Source of the DNA: Mytilus trossulus
Lineage: Eukaryota > Mollusca > Bivalvia > Mytilida > Mytilidae
Direction of reading: 5' to 3'
Length of the DNA stretch: 64,000 bases
Assembly: GCF_036588685.1 (NCBI RefSeq)
Contig: NC_086386.1
Span: 70,802,682 to 70,866,681 of the forward strand
Of this stretch, positions 36,501 through 48,288 are shown piece after piece. The position numbers were made by a program, and so were the translations under genes. The notes under the pieces were generated by a model. That model was not told where the DNA came from. It saw only the letters and a program-made list of their open reading frames with translations, and did no database searches. Within the stretch, counting starts at the first letter, position 1. Each line of letters begins with the position of its first letter.

Positions 36501-39500
36501 CAAGTTTACTATGCATACGGAAAATATGTCAGGGAATTGCTTGCTGGAAGCAAGCAATTAAAAATAAGTAAACTTCTTCTAAATGTGGACAAATTAAAGA
36601 ATGTTCCTCAGAAAAAAGTATATGTAAATAAGTTGTATAATGAAAACTATCCGTTGAGTTATAAAAAACATATGCATATTTTTTTTTTATTTTGAGGTTT
36701 CTTATGACTTTAAATAATTGTTTAAAACATTTTTTAATATTTGTAGGACACACAGAGAAACTGTATTTTGTCAGATTTCATCCATTGGCCAGGGATATAC
36801 TTGTTTCATCAGCTTATGATTTCACTGTAAGAATATGGGATTTAACTGATGGCAAGGAAAAGTTACAGCTCACAACGCATCCTGATCAGGTATATTGTTA
36901 TTATATGGCTTTGAAAGGGTTTTCTACTTTTAATGCCCCTTATACATGCTATAGGTAAGAACAGATGCTAGAATTAGATTAAAAATTAGAAGAATTCAAA
37001 AAAAAATCCCAGAAATGTGTGTATTTTGGATTAATTTTTTATCTTTAGAAAGATATTTTGAAAAATATATATATTTTTAACCGTATTTTGACGAAAAATA
37101 TCTTTTATTGATTTTGGGATGGACAGCGGCCAATGGCAGCCAAATGTCTGTGTATTTAATCATAAACTGTTCAACCAAAGCTTTTAAAATTTTAATATGC
37201 TGTCACTGACAACAAAATGGAGGTCAAGTTCAATAATGACAATTTTGACTTTTACTGTTCAGGAGTTATGGTTCTTGAAAAATTGAGAAAAAAAAAAGCG
37301 TTTCGCGATGTGTCAGTGCATTTACTCATAAACCGTTCAGCCAAAGCATTTAAAATTGAAATATGTTGTTACTCATTACAAAATGGAGGTCAAGTCCAAT
37401 AATGGCTATTTTTACTTTTGTTGTACAGGAGTTATGGTTCTTGATAAATTGAAAAATGGTGTTTGCAGGCATATCGTTGCATTTACTCATGAACTATTCA
37501 AACAAAGTTTTTTGAATTTTAAAATGTTGTCACTGATGACAAAATGGAGATCAAGTAGGATAATGACGATTTTCACTGTTACTGTTCAGGAGTTACAGTT
37601 CTTGAAATATTTTTAAAATGGTGTTTCCAGTCGTGTCTGTGCATATACTCATGAATCTTCAACCAAATGCTTATTAAATTTTAATATTTGGTTACTGATG
37701 ACAAAATTGAGGTCAAGTTTGATATTCACGATTTTCACTTTTACCGATCAGGAGTGATGGTTTTGAGTTATGGTTTCTTGAAAGATTAAATAATTGTGTA
37801 CCATAACTCAGAAAAGTAAAATCTAAAATTTATAAAAAAACAAAAAGAAGCTCACTTCAATGGATACAAACAATTCACCAAATTTGTATGCCAATTGGTT
37901 GTGTTTGACCTCTGCAGGAAAATCAAACAGCCTATTGTTAGTATATAACCTACGTAAACAATAGATATGGGTACCAAATTTCATGGATTCTAGAAATTTT
38001 TCATGGATATTTGATATTTTTTATTTGAATATAAGTCTAGAGAAAAATTATAATTTCTGAAACAATTAAAATTGATGGTTCACCAGTACCTGTTCCCACA
38101 AAATATACAAATATTTGTATCCTGGATCAATAATGAATCCACAGTATATGATTAATCATCCAAACAAAATAGTAGTGAGTGGTTTATCTCCCTTTGTAGG
38201 TATTCTGTGTAGCCTGGAGTCCTGATGGTAGATACCTGGCCACAGTGTGTAAAGATGGAAGAGTCAGAATATTTGATCCAAGAAAGTCACCAGATGCTAT
38301 AAAGGTATGACAAATAAAAAATCTGTTGCATTAATCTTCAAACTATACTGAAGGCCTCTGTATAGAATTGGTCTTATAAACTACTGTATCACGTACTAGC
38401 CTGTGAAAACTGAGGTTCCAAATTCGAAACCCTACATTTTGATGGTGCATTTGGATCCAAATCTAAATTTTGCGATATTGAGAAAAATTCTGTGTAAATT
38501 ATATAAAAATTTCAAAATGCAGGTGTAGATTATTGCAATTAAAACCATGTCACATTTTTCGCAATGATAAAAACATTGCAATAATTTCTGAATTTACAGT
38601 AACCTTCTAATTTTAGCTGACCATGTTATTAAATTAGTTTATTTCTGTGGTATATCAAAATTTGTATTATCTATGCATTTTTAAGTTGTTCATCTCTCTA
38701 GAAATATTGTCCACACCCCCTAACCAAAATATATTCATATATTCGAAAGACTTGAATTTTTAGGCAAAAAACACATTCTTTATGATTATGAATCTTTACC
38801 TTTTCTGATCCAGGTGCTGATAAGGTCAAACGCTTCAGACATAACTTGTAAATAAACACTTGTAGAGAAAGAATAGTTCATGAAAAATACCAGTCTAATT
38901 ATTTAAAAAGTTAAAACGGCAAAACAAAGTACCAGAGTACAAAGTAAACAAGAGCATTCAGGACCAAAAAGTCCTTAGTATTTTGATCAACTTAAATTTT
39001 ATTAACATTTAACTAAGAGATCATATTAGATGTCAACACAGAAATGTATAAAACAAATTCAAACTTTTTTCTTTTTTTTTTTAACACTTGAATATAATTT
39101 TATTGCACAAAAGCTGTTAAAATTGACCTTACTGCTACAGCTTTAACTGTAAGGTACCCTGAAATTGTAAGTATCTATAAGAACAGGGTGTCATATAGAT
39201 AAGTGTTATTTTCTTATATTTCATATAAGAATATTACAAATAAATACATAATTGTTATTTTCTTATATTTCATATAAGAATATTACAAATAAATACATAA
39301 GTGTTATTTTCTTATATTTCATATAAGAATATTACAAATAAATACAATGTTCAATAATATATAATACAATTCAATACACTGATCTGAAATTAATGAAATA
39401 CTTTTTTTACATTCCAGGAAGGAGAAGGCCCAGATGGACCAAGAGGAGCCAGAGTTGTTTGGGCATTGAACAGGAAATATCTGGTTATAACTGGATTTGA

Positions 39501-42500
39501 CAAGTAAGTTTTTATCAGGTAATTATTGGATTTTAAAAGAAAATTTGGTAGAAAAATTCAACAAAAGAAAGCATTCATATGTTGACAACTTTCATTTATT
39601 GAGGAACACTTTTATTCTTGTGGGTATTTGATTGTGTGGTAATGCAATATTCTGCATAAAAAGCTAAGATAAATTTATAGATTGCTGAATTCTAAAATTT
39701 TGGTTTACCTATACCAATCCAACTTGCAGTGTTTATCCCTGAGCATCATGGCAATGTAATGCTATCTGAAATTATCTGAAGTTATAGAAAGTGTATGGAT
39801 GTAATGCTTTATTTTCTAGAAACAAGAAGGTTTTTCATATTTCACTGTTTACCAAGATGACATAAAATAATTTAAGAACACAATGTGCTGGCAACTAACA
39901 AGCTGAATTAAATGTATATTCAAGACAAGAACATTCAATCATTAAGCAATAGAAGAAAGAACATCTTTGTCGAAGATTAATATTTAATGAAATAAGAAAA
40001 AAAAAATCAAAATTGTTCTGAGAATTTAAAATTATTTTTATATCATTGCTTGATGACGAAAAATGTTTTTAAGAAAAATAGAATTTAATATATCTTTTAT
40101 TTATTTCAGACTATGCAGCAGACAGCTATACGTTTATGATGTAGATAAATTGGAATCTCCTCTGTACATTCATCAGTTAGATTTTAATCCTGCAGTACTG
40201 GTACCCTACTATGATGAAGATAGTCAAACACTGTTTGTAACAGGAAGGGTAAGTGGTTAAATGGATACCATACTATGTAGCTAACGGCTATATGTTTGTA
40301 ACAGTAAGAGTTAGTAGTAAATTGTCCCAGGGACATTTTATGAACACATCTTAGACTATTTGCCTTTTACACTATAAAGTAATCTTTCAAGGGGTGATTT
40401 AAGTCATAAAAGTCAGCAGTATTAATATATTAAACACCAAACCCTTTCCTAAATGTTTAAAGCAAAATTTTATATTGTATATTATGAAGAGTGGATGCAA
40501 GAATATATATGCAAATCCAATGTTTTTCTGACAGGAAATGAATCATTTACAATCTTGCAAACAAGAAATTGAAAATTAATAAAAGAAAAAAAAAGAACTT
40601 TTCCCAACTGAGGATGTCCTGGGTATAGGTGATAGAATTCAAATGATCAATGAAGTATTCATTTTCTATATTTTGGTATTCAGACCTTAGCAAAAGCATT
40701 TTATCCAATATCCATGAAAATTGTTTCCCATGAAAATAAATTATTCTACAGTTGTATATTTATCCTTTTCAACAGGGTGATGGAATTGTCCACAGTTTTG
40801 AGATATCCTCAGAACATCCTCACATCTTTCCATTGTCTCCAGTCCAGTTTGATGGACTCCACCAGGCTCTATCATTCCTGCCCAAGACTTGCTGTGATGT
40901 CAAGAAAATAGAGTTTGCCAAAGGTTGGAGGTTAACAAATAACACTGTTGAACCAGTTTCCTTTACACTACCCAGAGTTAAGGTAAGTCAATGGCTTATA
41001 TTTGTATTTATTCAGAGATTATATGAATTTGAGTCGTATATAAGGTCAAGTGAAACCTAATGCTGTATGTGTTTCCCTTGGTTGCTGTCTTGTTGACATT
41101 TACAACACAGCTCCTTTTATTCTGCCTTGAAAAATATTAGAATGGATTATAGTACTCAAACTTTGAATTCAAGCAAACAAAATACTTGATTTGGTGTTTG
41201 AGTACAGTTTCATTACCATCAAAAAGTTGAATGGAATTAGGATGATGTGTACCAGAGAAATACTATTTAGTTACATGTGGAACAAATTGAACCCTTTTGC
41301 CTCTTTGATTTGTTCCTGATTTAAAGGTTTTTGATTTTCTAATATTACTCTTTAGACTGAATATTTCCAAGATGATGTCTTCCCTGATACCAAAGTAATT
41401 GACAAACCAGTTATGACCAGTGCAGAGTGGTTGTCAGGAGCCAATACTCCTCCAGGAACTGTCAGTCTGAGACCAAAGGATATGAAACCATGTAAGGCTT
41501 ATAGAATTTGTTTATTTAATATAAGAACATGTGGTATGAGTGCCAATGTGACAACTCTCTCATCCAAGTCCAAGTTTGTAACAGTAAACCATTATTGTTC
41601 AAAATACAGTCTTCAACACAAAGCCTTGCTCACACTTCACAGCTATAAAAGACTCCAAAAATTACTAGTGTAAAACCATTCTGCTTTAAGCACCTTTCTA
41701 GGCAACTTAAAGGCACATTAAATTTAATTTGTGAAATTTTTATTTGTGCAATTTCCTTTAAAAAAATGTGCATTAATTAAATAGAAGTTCCCTGTTTTTC
41801 AAGACTTTTATACCAATATCTACTGTCATTTTTTTACTCATAATAGTTGCAATTTAATTGGTTAACTCTCATCTATAGAGTGGTTTTCCAAATTTTATAA
41901 GATTCTTGAGGAAAATACAACAATCTATCTGCTATTTCATTATAATTTTCTGCATCTATTACATTATTAAACTATTTTGTTGTAGTGAGTGAGGCGCCTG
42001 TAGAGGCTCCAAAAGAGAGGAAATATGAAAGTTTTAATCCTGATACATATAAAAGTGATGAACAGAAGAAAGAAGAGGTAAAAAAACAAGATTTCAAATC
42101 TTGTATTTACTGACCATTCATTAATATTTGTGGCCAGATACCAATTTCTTGGATGCAGATGCAAAAATGAAAACAACAGGTTATGAACTTCATGTGTTGG
42201 AAGCCTTTTCCTGGAATTACCTTCATCAGGAACTCTCTAAGCTGAATATTTAAAAGCTAAAAACCAATGGAGTTGAAAAATTCAATGAAGTACAATTTTT
42301 TTATAGGCTTGTATAAAACCATCAAATATCTGTGAAACATTCAAATTTTCTTAGTCCACAAAAAATTGACAACCACAAAAATTAATGAATCCACATTATA
42401 GGATTTTAAAACTTGAATAGACAAATTTTCACAATTTACAGTCATTTGAAAAGTATGGGAACTTACTGGAATTTTCACATAGAGTTGTCTCCTCTTTAAA

Positions 42501-43723
42501 AAAGATGGAATTCAAACAAGGATTTATATTTCTTTATTTTCTAAAAAAAATTAAGTAGAAATTGCTATTATTGTGAGGGGATATCAGAACCAGATCATTT
42601 AATTTAATTTAAATGACAAATTATATCTATCTTTGAGCGATGATAAATCTTCTATACTTATTTTAGTTACTTGATGCAGTGACAAAGAAATTAGAAATAA
42701 AAGAATCACCATTACCACAAGACCTAGCTGAAGGTGTTGACGATGATGAATGGGTAAGTCATTAGATTTCAAGAGTTGGTTTCTTTGTTGGTTTATACAT
42801 TTGTATTTTTTTAAGGTGGTACAAAACATCCAAATACCATGGATACAATTATTTTGGCCTGTTTTATTTTCATAAAACTTTGACAAAATATTTTCTTTGA
42901 TCCTTTGACAAAAATATAAAAATTTCAAAATTAAAGCCATACACTTTATCTGAAATTTTTCATTAATTATGCAGCAGTTTGAAAAACAATCTTTTGATCA
43001 TTAGAAGCTTGATATTTACTTTCAATAGAACATGATTAAAATGTTCCATTGATTTTTACAGAGTTATCTCCCTCTTAATAGTCACACAAAAAAAAAATAA
43101 TCAGGCTGAAACCCTTATATTTTTTATTCTTATGCCCCACATACGATAGTAGAGGGGCAATATGTTTTCTGGTCTGTGGGTTCGTTTGTTCGTCCTTCCG
43201 TTTGTTCGTATGTTCGTCAGTCAGTGCTTCCGTTCGTCCCTCTTTCAGGTTAAAGTTTTTGGTTAAGGTAGTTTTTGATGAAATTTGAGTCCAATCCACT
43301 TGAAACTTAGTACACAGCTGGTTTCCTATGATATGATCTTTCTAATTTTATGCCAAATTAAGAGTTTTGACCCCAATTTCATGGTCCACTAAACATAGAA
43401 AATGATAGTGCCAGTGTACTTGGGACACATTCTTGTTTCATTATTTTTATTTGAGGGGAGGCATGAGAGAGTACAACATATATTAATAAAGGGGATGTAA
43501 GAATAAGATAAATGTAAGTGATACAGCTACCCAAAAACACCATTTATAGAAGAAAGACTCATGTGTGTTCTGAAATATGTATATAATAAGAACACTATAT
43601 AAGTCCTCAGTTATTGAGGGTGAAACATATCACATACCCATAATCTGAGCATTTTTATTTTATACAGGTGAAGGGAAAAGAGTATTTATTGATATTATCT
43701 TGTTTTTTTAGGGTGATGATTGA
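18501..43723 (+). CDS. CORO7: Coronin-7 (POD-1 type, two beta-propellers), complete
   Basis: Exons: 18501-18563, 20261-20360, 23503-23583, 24275-24345, 26933-27131, 27676-27800, 28126-28212, 28514-28596, 29370-29424, 29866-29923, 30198-30340, 30885-30980, 31543-31668, 32882-33113, 33457-33635, 34715-34823, 35597-35683, 36747-36889, 38200-38304, 39418-39503, 40110-40248, 40776-40982, 41356-41491, 41986-42077, 42667-42753, 43712-43723. Phases all join, giving 966 residues (human about 925). The protein starts MAWRFKASKYKNSAPKLLKR, the coronin opening. The first propeller includes FSPFDDFLLATGSADNT and is followed by a Lys/Thr/Pro-rich linker in exons 13-14. The second propeller includes SSAYDFTVRIWDL and WSPDGRYLATVCKDGRV. 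The end is acidic, GVDDDEWGDD. Coronin-7 acts in Golgi trafficking and actin regulation. The exon 5 donor (tgtt|gtaggt) is the least certain junction. Confidence 0.95.
19735..19982. mobile_element. 248-bp palindromic MITE
   Basis: The left end, from ggcctaaaataaaatattg, and the right end are inverted repeats of about 45 bp; both contain tgtttgtttccccaatccc or its complement. There is no coding capacity. It lies in CORO7 intron 1. Confidence 0.7.
20289..23035 (+). repeat. 36-unit 76-bp tandem array seeded by CORO7 exon 2 and its 5' splice site
   Basis: The first unit is the 3' part of coding exon 2 (from tttaccaagctcttgtggca to its gatacttcag end). Thirty-five further copies follow in the intron, each holding about 71 nt of exon-like sequence and then a gtaag splice-donor-like junction. 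By eye about 27 intronic copies keep gtaagt, six read gcaagt and two read agataagt. One unit near 22815 has a ~10-nt insertion. The period, 76, is not a multiple of three, so reading through one unit shifts the frame. Confidence 0.93.
24370..24800 (+). repeat. Dispersed repeat, 'cttgaaacttagta' family
   Basis: It shares long segments with 43129-43437 (aacttgaaacttagta, atgatatgatcttt, accccaatttcatggtcca, gacacattcttgtttga) and with the reverse complement of 1-205. Within this copy the segment is present twice in tandem. It is intronic in CORO7 and non-coding. Confidence 0.7.
24824..26614 (+). mobile_element. 1.8-kb non-autonomous element with hairpin ends, internally ~500-bp tandem; Helitron-like 3' end
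   Basis: It starts with a 31-nt hairpin (AGCTCAC-C-TGGCCC, loop AAA, then the complement, 24824-24854) and a (cgtccgtcgt) simple run. Three ~500-bp units follow, from about 24905, 25408 and 25903, with a shortened fourth at 26403; each carries actgctgggccaaatt and gcccttttaagtcaattttt. The 3' end is a perfect 7-bp hairpin (AGGCTCT-TT-AGAGCCT, 26595-26610) followed by CTAG and T, a Helitron-style terminus. No Rep/helicase ORF is present. It lies in CORO7 intron 4. Confidence 0.65.
27277..27465 (+). repeat. Dispersed ~190-bp repeat, full-length copy
   Basis: It runs from gttttctcgtttgaattgtt to ttggcaatcataccacatct. Copies are at 52244-52431 (plus) and 58674-58854 (minus). Fragments lie near 3167-3215, 6120-6260, 28680-28840, 33670-33720, 41518-41640 and 61960-62010. 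I recognise the core as very common in mussel sequence but cannot name the family. Confidence 0.75.
33950..34115. mobile_element. 166-bp foldback MITE
   Basis: Almost the whole element is palindromic: ggagataacaatattgtatt at the left and its near-complement at the right, then caattggtgatttgatgg and ccatcaaatcaccaattg. It is in CORO7 intron 15. Confidence 0.7.
34163..34261. mobile_element. ~100-bp foldback MITE
   Basis: Arms of about 42 bp (agattatcgttgattatctc... and the reverse complement ending gataatct) face each other across a ~16-bp loop. It lies 48 bp from the preceding palindrome, of different sequence. Confidence 0.65.
34868..35105 (+). repeat. Two intronic copies of the 3' end of CORO7 exon 16 plus donor
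   Basis: The last ~88 nt of exon 16 (from cagacactgggaccccag) and its tgt|gtatgta donor recur with few changes; the donors are at 34824 (exon), 34957 and 35089, so the period is about 133 bp. The second copy has substitutions such as ggatcc to ggaccc. Use of a copy as donor would add 133 or 265 nt and shift the frame. Confidence 0.9.
35345..35512 (+). repeat. Dispersed repeat, 'ttttctgctctt' family
   Basis: It shares blocks in the same order with 48297-48430: gggtgcaggattttc, gacctattggtgg, gttttctgctctt, ctttgacacat and ccatttccattctc-like ends. A short 3' fragment recurs at 51865-51905. Non-coding, in CORO7 intron 16. Confidence 0.6.
36455..36475. repeat. (GATA)n microsatellite
   Basis: About five gata units lie in CORO7 intron 17. 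Confidence 0.85.
37105..37790 (+). repeat. Degenerate ~170-bp tandem repeat, about four units
   Basis: Units share tcactgacaacaaaatggag, a ttcaggagttatggttcttg segment and a catttactcataaaccgttc segment. Divergence between units is moderate, so the array is older than the one at 20289-23035. It lies in CORO7 intron 18. Confidence 0.75.
39200..39345 (+). repeat. Three-copy ~50-bp tandem repeat with internal palindrome
   Basis: The unit contains gttattttcttatatttcat and aagaatattacaaataaata, and is almost perfect in three copies. ttcttatatttcatataagaa inside each unit can form a hairpin. It is in CORO7 intron 19. Confidence 0.85.
43129..43437 (+). repeat. Dispersed repeat, second copy of the 'cttgaaacttagta' family
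   Basis: It begins atgccccacatacgatagta, has a gttcgt/tccgt simple run and ends gacacattcttgttt. It is collinear with the inverse of 1-205 and with 24430-24800. It lies in the last CORO7 intron. Confidence 0.7.
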
Positions 43724-45210
43724 TTTGTGGCAGAACAGAGAAGATATGTCTCATCATGTGTCTAGTTGAATGTCTTCCACGAATAGTTAACAAATATTGT
43801 TAGAAGATTGAAATAAAAGCAGTACTGACACTGGACAGTTCCGCAAATATATGTTGACCATTATTTTTGGCAACTGGGGAGTCTTAAAACTTTCATATAT
43901 AGGTTTAACTATGATTTCATACTGAAATTGATACTGCTGCAATGTCCTAATCCCACCAATAAAATATGTAGGAAAATGAAATTATGGGACCAAAAATTAA
44001 ATAGCAATTTTTTATAGCAATATTATGGTCAAAATAATGAGTGTTGAATCATTCTTAACTTAAAAATGATTAATGGGGAAATTTGAAATAATGTATTGGA
44101 TCACATGTCTATACTAATATTTATAATTACAACTATTGGTGAAATATGCATCTATATTTATGTTTGTTTTTGTTGACCTTAACCTTTTGACTGTTTTAAT
44201 AAGCATGTTTTGGTGCAGATTTTTTACATAACATTCCATCTTTTTTATGAACAATGTATTATGTCTATGACATCCAATTGAAAACAACTCAAAAAATGTG
44301 TACTGATTTTTATTTTAGAGAATAACAACAGAGAAATGCTTAAAATCTAATATTATTTCTTTAGGGAAGGATTATGGATTTTACATCTTATAATTATTGA
44401 GTTATCTCCCTTTGTCTAAAATTTTTCTTGGCTAGAACCTTAATTATTGGCTGTGATATTGAAAGAAGACACCTTTCTTGAATTATTTTTTTTACAGAAT
44501 ATTGACAATGTGAAAATGCTTAAATCCCATATTGACTTATTTTTAAATATATCTTGAAACCCTAAATTGACTATAGTAAATCTAAATTGTATGTTTATTC
44601 TGGATTTTACTCCTTAATATAACTGAATTGTTCCCCTTTATCTAAAAACTAAGCACTGGAGTAAATTTAACCAAATCATAAATAAATGTCAGATAAAATA
44701 AAAAAACCAATAATATTTACATAGAAAGGTGAATCTTTCCATAGGATATTATTTGTTCCACTAAATAATAAAAAAGCAAAACCAGACCTGCATATTTTCT
44801 CGATTTTAATATCATAAATCATAAAAATCTGGATACCTCAAGAACAGGCATTGGAAGGAACAAAAATGGTATTTAAGCACTTATATAGTCATTCAAATCA
44901 CTCAAATGTTAGATTAAAACACAAATAACATTTCTAAGGTTGTCTTTTGCTGACAATCCCAGAAGGATATATTAAGAAGTTGTCAGGAATCCTTGAGCTT
45001 CTATTTGGAATAGAATTTCATTTGCTCATTTAACATGATAAATTTTGAGCTATTTTTTTAACACTATTTTATAATGACCTTTAATTAATTACATACACAT
45101 TATTTGTTATATGAAACTATGTCCAGTCTATAGACATTGTTACTGGATTATTAACTTATTGTTGCCTATTAAATTATATTTGTTAATAAAGTGCAATATT
45201 TAAATTCTAC
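43724..45210 (+). terminator. CORO7: CORO7 3' UTR and probable polyadenylation site
   Basis: The TGA at 43721-43723 is followed by AT-rich non-coding sequence. An AATAAA at 45185-45190 has a T/G-rich downstream stretch (attgtttattttgtttgtta), so the main 3' end is probably near 45205. An earlier AATAAA at 43812-43817 could give a short 3' UTR. Confidence 0.5.
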
Positions 45211-45546
45211 AGATATTGTTTATTTTGTTTGTTACTGGTTTGTGATTGCTTATAAAAATTCACCCTCCTTGAGTTCATATTTGATAGTGCTACTACATTT
45301 GTTGAGGATATAGATCGGGTCCGCAGAATAGAGGATATTGTGCCCAAGACTACAGACAAATGGGGCAAAAAATAAAGAATAGATAAAAAAAGAGACAAAA
45401 AATAAAGATGAAGAAAAAAGGAGAAAAAAAAGATTTTTTTTTTATAAGAATAGAAAAAAAGTACAAATAATAACATAGAAAATAATACATGGACAGAAAT
45501 TTCTGTCATCATTGATGTTGCCAGAACTATTACTATAGGTTATTTA

Positions 45547-45695
45547 AGAATTGAATGCTTCTTTTAGTTACTCTATTATGGTGTAAAAGCGTTGACCAAA
45601 GTACATTTTGTATAAAGCGTGGAGCGCTTTAAAAATGTGTGCACAGTCAAGGCTTTTACAACCCTATGAAGTTACAAAAAGAAGCATTCAATACT
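45547..45695. mobile_element. ~149-bp MITE with inverted ends
   Basis: Ends attgaatgcttctttt and aaaagaagcattcaat are inverted repeats extending about 22 bp; an inner pair (gtgtaaaagc, gcttttacaa) and a small hairpin (aaagcgtggagcgcttt) give a nested palindrome. Non-coding, just after CORO7. Confidence 0.65.
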
Positions 45696-46894
45696 TATAA
45701 TCACATTTTTAAGCTAGGGTCATGAAAACACGATTTTTATCAAGTTTTTATTTAATTTCCCTGTGCACTTTATTATGGGACCTTGTGTCATCATCAATGA
45801 TAAATTGTATTGTGTAATACTTATATATAGTGTAGCCAATCAGAATAAAGTATTATAATGAAACATACTTGTAATGTATTTATTGAAGTTAAAAAATGCA
45901 TTAAAACTGTAAAAGCAAGTGATAAATTTGAAAGAGGGCACTTTGTAAATGAGTACTCTGAAACAAATTTCAATTCAATTTCCTTTTTAGTTTCTTGTTG
46001 AATAAACTGTAGCAATGTTTCATTTTTCAAAAGGATAAGAGTATTTAAACTAAATACTAACAGTTACAGCTAGAGTAAAAATTTTATTTTTTATTTTGTA
46101 AAAGTTTGCAAAATGAATTAGTTTGTATGTCAAAGGGTATATATGCTATAACTTAGAATATAATTGTTATAAAATTAGAGTTTTTGTCCTCAACATTCTT
46201 AACGTGTTTGAAATTGTTGCCACTGGACTTACAGCAACCAACAATCAATCCATTGAAATGCCGGGATTTTTTTTCATGCATTGAAGAGTAGACCTAAGAC
46301 CCCTTTACACAGATTCAATTTCACAGGGAAGACACTTTATAACTATTCCAATCAGTATCTGCACGTCTACTGTATACACAACATATTGGCATGCATGGTT
46401 TTTATTTTATTTACCCAAAAATACATCTCACAGCTGTATAATTTTGATGACTTTAAAAAGATTTTGAATAGAGCCATTAGACATAGAATGAAAACGAAGA
46501 CATGATGAACCAAAATTCAATAAAGATGTTTTATTTTTTAGATATAAATTAAATTGCAAGGATCAAGAATGTTAAAGAAATCTTTTTAAATTTTTTTGCC
46601 ATACAAAATTGTATTTAGCAGCATTTTGATACTATTGATAAAAAAAAGTACAATTGTTGACGGTACACATATTAGATTTAATATTCTCACATAATTCCAA
46701 TAAAAATTTAATATAACTTTCTGATAGAAGGGTTCTTCAACCCTTGCATGTGAGAAACCAGACATCGTAAATAAACCTGCCACACCTTTTGCCAAAATCT
46801 AAATATATAAAAATTATGATATTTAGCCAACTTTAGAACATTTAAAATTATTTGTAGACACACATATTTTTTTAGGGTCCACGCAGCGGTTCAT

Positions 46895-48288
46895 TCCCTC
46901 TATTCCCACTTTTTAAAAATCTAGTAAGAAAAGGTAAAATTTCAAGTGGGAATAGGAGGAAAACTTGTTCAAACAAAGGATTATACTGTACAAACATTTT
47001 TTAATCAACTGTTAATTGACCAGTGTTTTTTTGTTGATAGAACAGGTAGTAAGTTATTTTGCATCTATGAATTCTGTTTTTTTAAAACAAAATAAATATG
47101 AAAGAAATTAAAACAAATATAAGTAAATTCACAATTTCATCTTAAGATTCAAGCAAGTATAATAGAACGCAAATTATACAACAGCACTAAATCAAATCAC
47201 ACATTGTAGCACAAACATTAGACAATCACTGTATACAAGTCTATTAAAGTTTATCAATCTATTCCACGTGAAGAAGATGGGAGGCTGCATCCCCAAACTC
47301 TACTATTAGGACTTCTGTTTAACCCAGTATGTTACATAGTGATATCTTTGATTATTGGTCCAAGTAATTATATTTTTAGAGTATACTTTTATTCCACATC
47401 TTAAGATTATACTTGGTTATAATATTATTTATATCATGATTTATTAGTACAGCACTCAATTTTTTAAAATTACGAATTCATTTTTTTTTTAATAAATCTA
47501 ACTCCAATCTATTTATCATAATTTTTCTTTATTTTTAAGTAAAAATTCAAAAATTTGAAAATATATCTAACTCCGATCTATTTAGCATATTTTTCTTTAT
47601 ATTTAAGTGCCAGTCTGCCTAAGAATTAGGCAGTGGTGAAAACATGACAAAAAAAACCACCCAATTTGACATTGATTTCAGTTCACAATATGTAGTTCTG
47701 CACAAAAACAACACTCATTTCCATTTTCTGTTCTGGTAATAGAAGATACAAATTGGTTAAAATGCACTAGAAATTAACGAATAAGGGGAGATAACTCTGT
47801 AATTTGTTATTATTCTTACCAATTTTCTAACCAAGTTATTTGATTTTACCATACACACACAAACGAAAGACTAATAATTTTTAACTCAGGATGATGGTTA
47901 GTTTTAAAAAGCATGATATTATCGGTGGATTTTTTCTTATCATGTTTTGATTTTTACCTGAACTGCCTGATTCTTACAAAGACTGGCAGTTAAGTACAAG
48001 TTCATTTTTTTTTAAATAAATCTTAACTACAATCTATTTATCATAATTTTTCTTTATTTTTAAGTATTTCTATGATGAAAAAAGAAACATATTACAAATA
48101 AACAAGGAATTATACCTAGTAAATAGTGTACCAAATATGTTATGCTTTGAAATAAATACAGGTAAATCTTAGGTGAAATTCTAATTAACCTTGATTGTTA
48201 TAAAAACAAATTATTTATCAAAACATCTATTGTTATTTGCAAGTGGGAATAGAAGGAATAGCATTTTTAAAAAGTGGGAATAGGAGGA
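46895..48288. mobile_element. ~1.4-kb region bounded by inverted 'tattcccactttttaaaaa'
   Basis: TATTCCCACTTTTTAAAAA at 46901-46919 is matched by its exact complement at 48264-48282. Each end also holds a second inverted copy of the gtgggaata core. The interior has three ~45-bp AT-rich direct copies of a motif like 'ctatttatcataatttttct' (about 47480, 47560, 48010) and no convincing ORF. It may be a decayed DNA transposon or foldback element. Confidence 0.5.
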
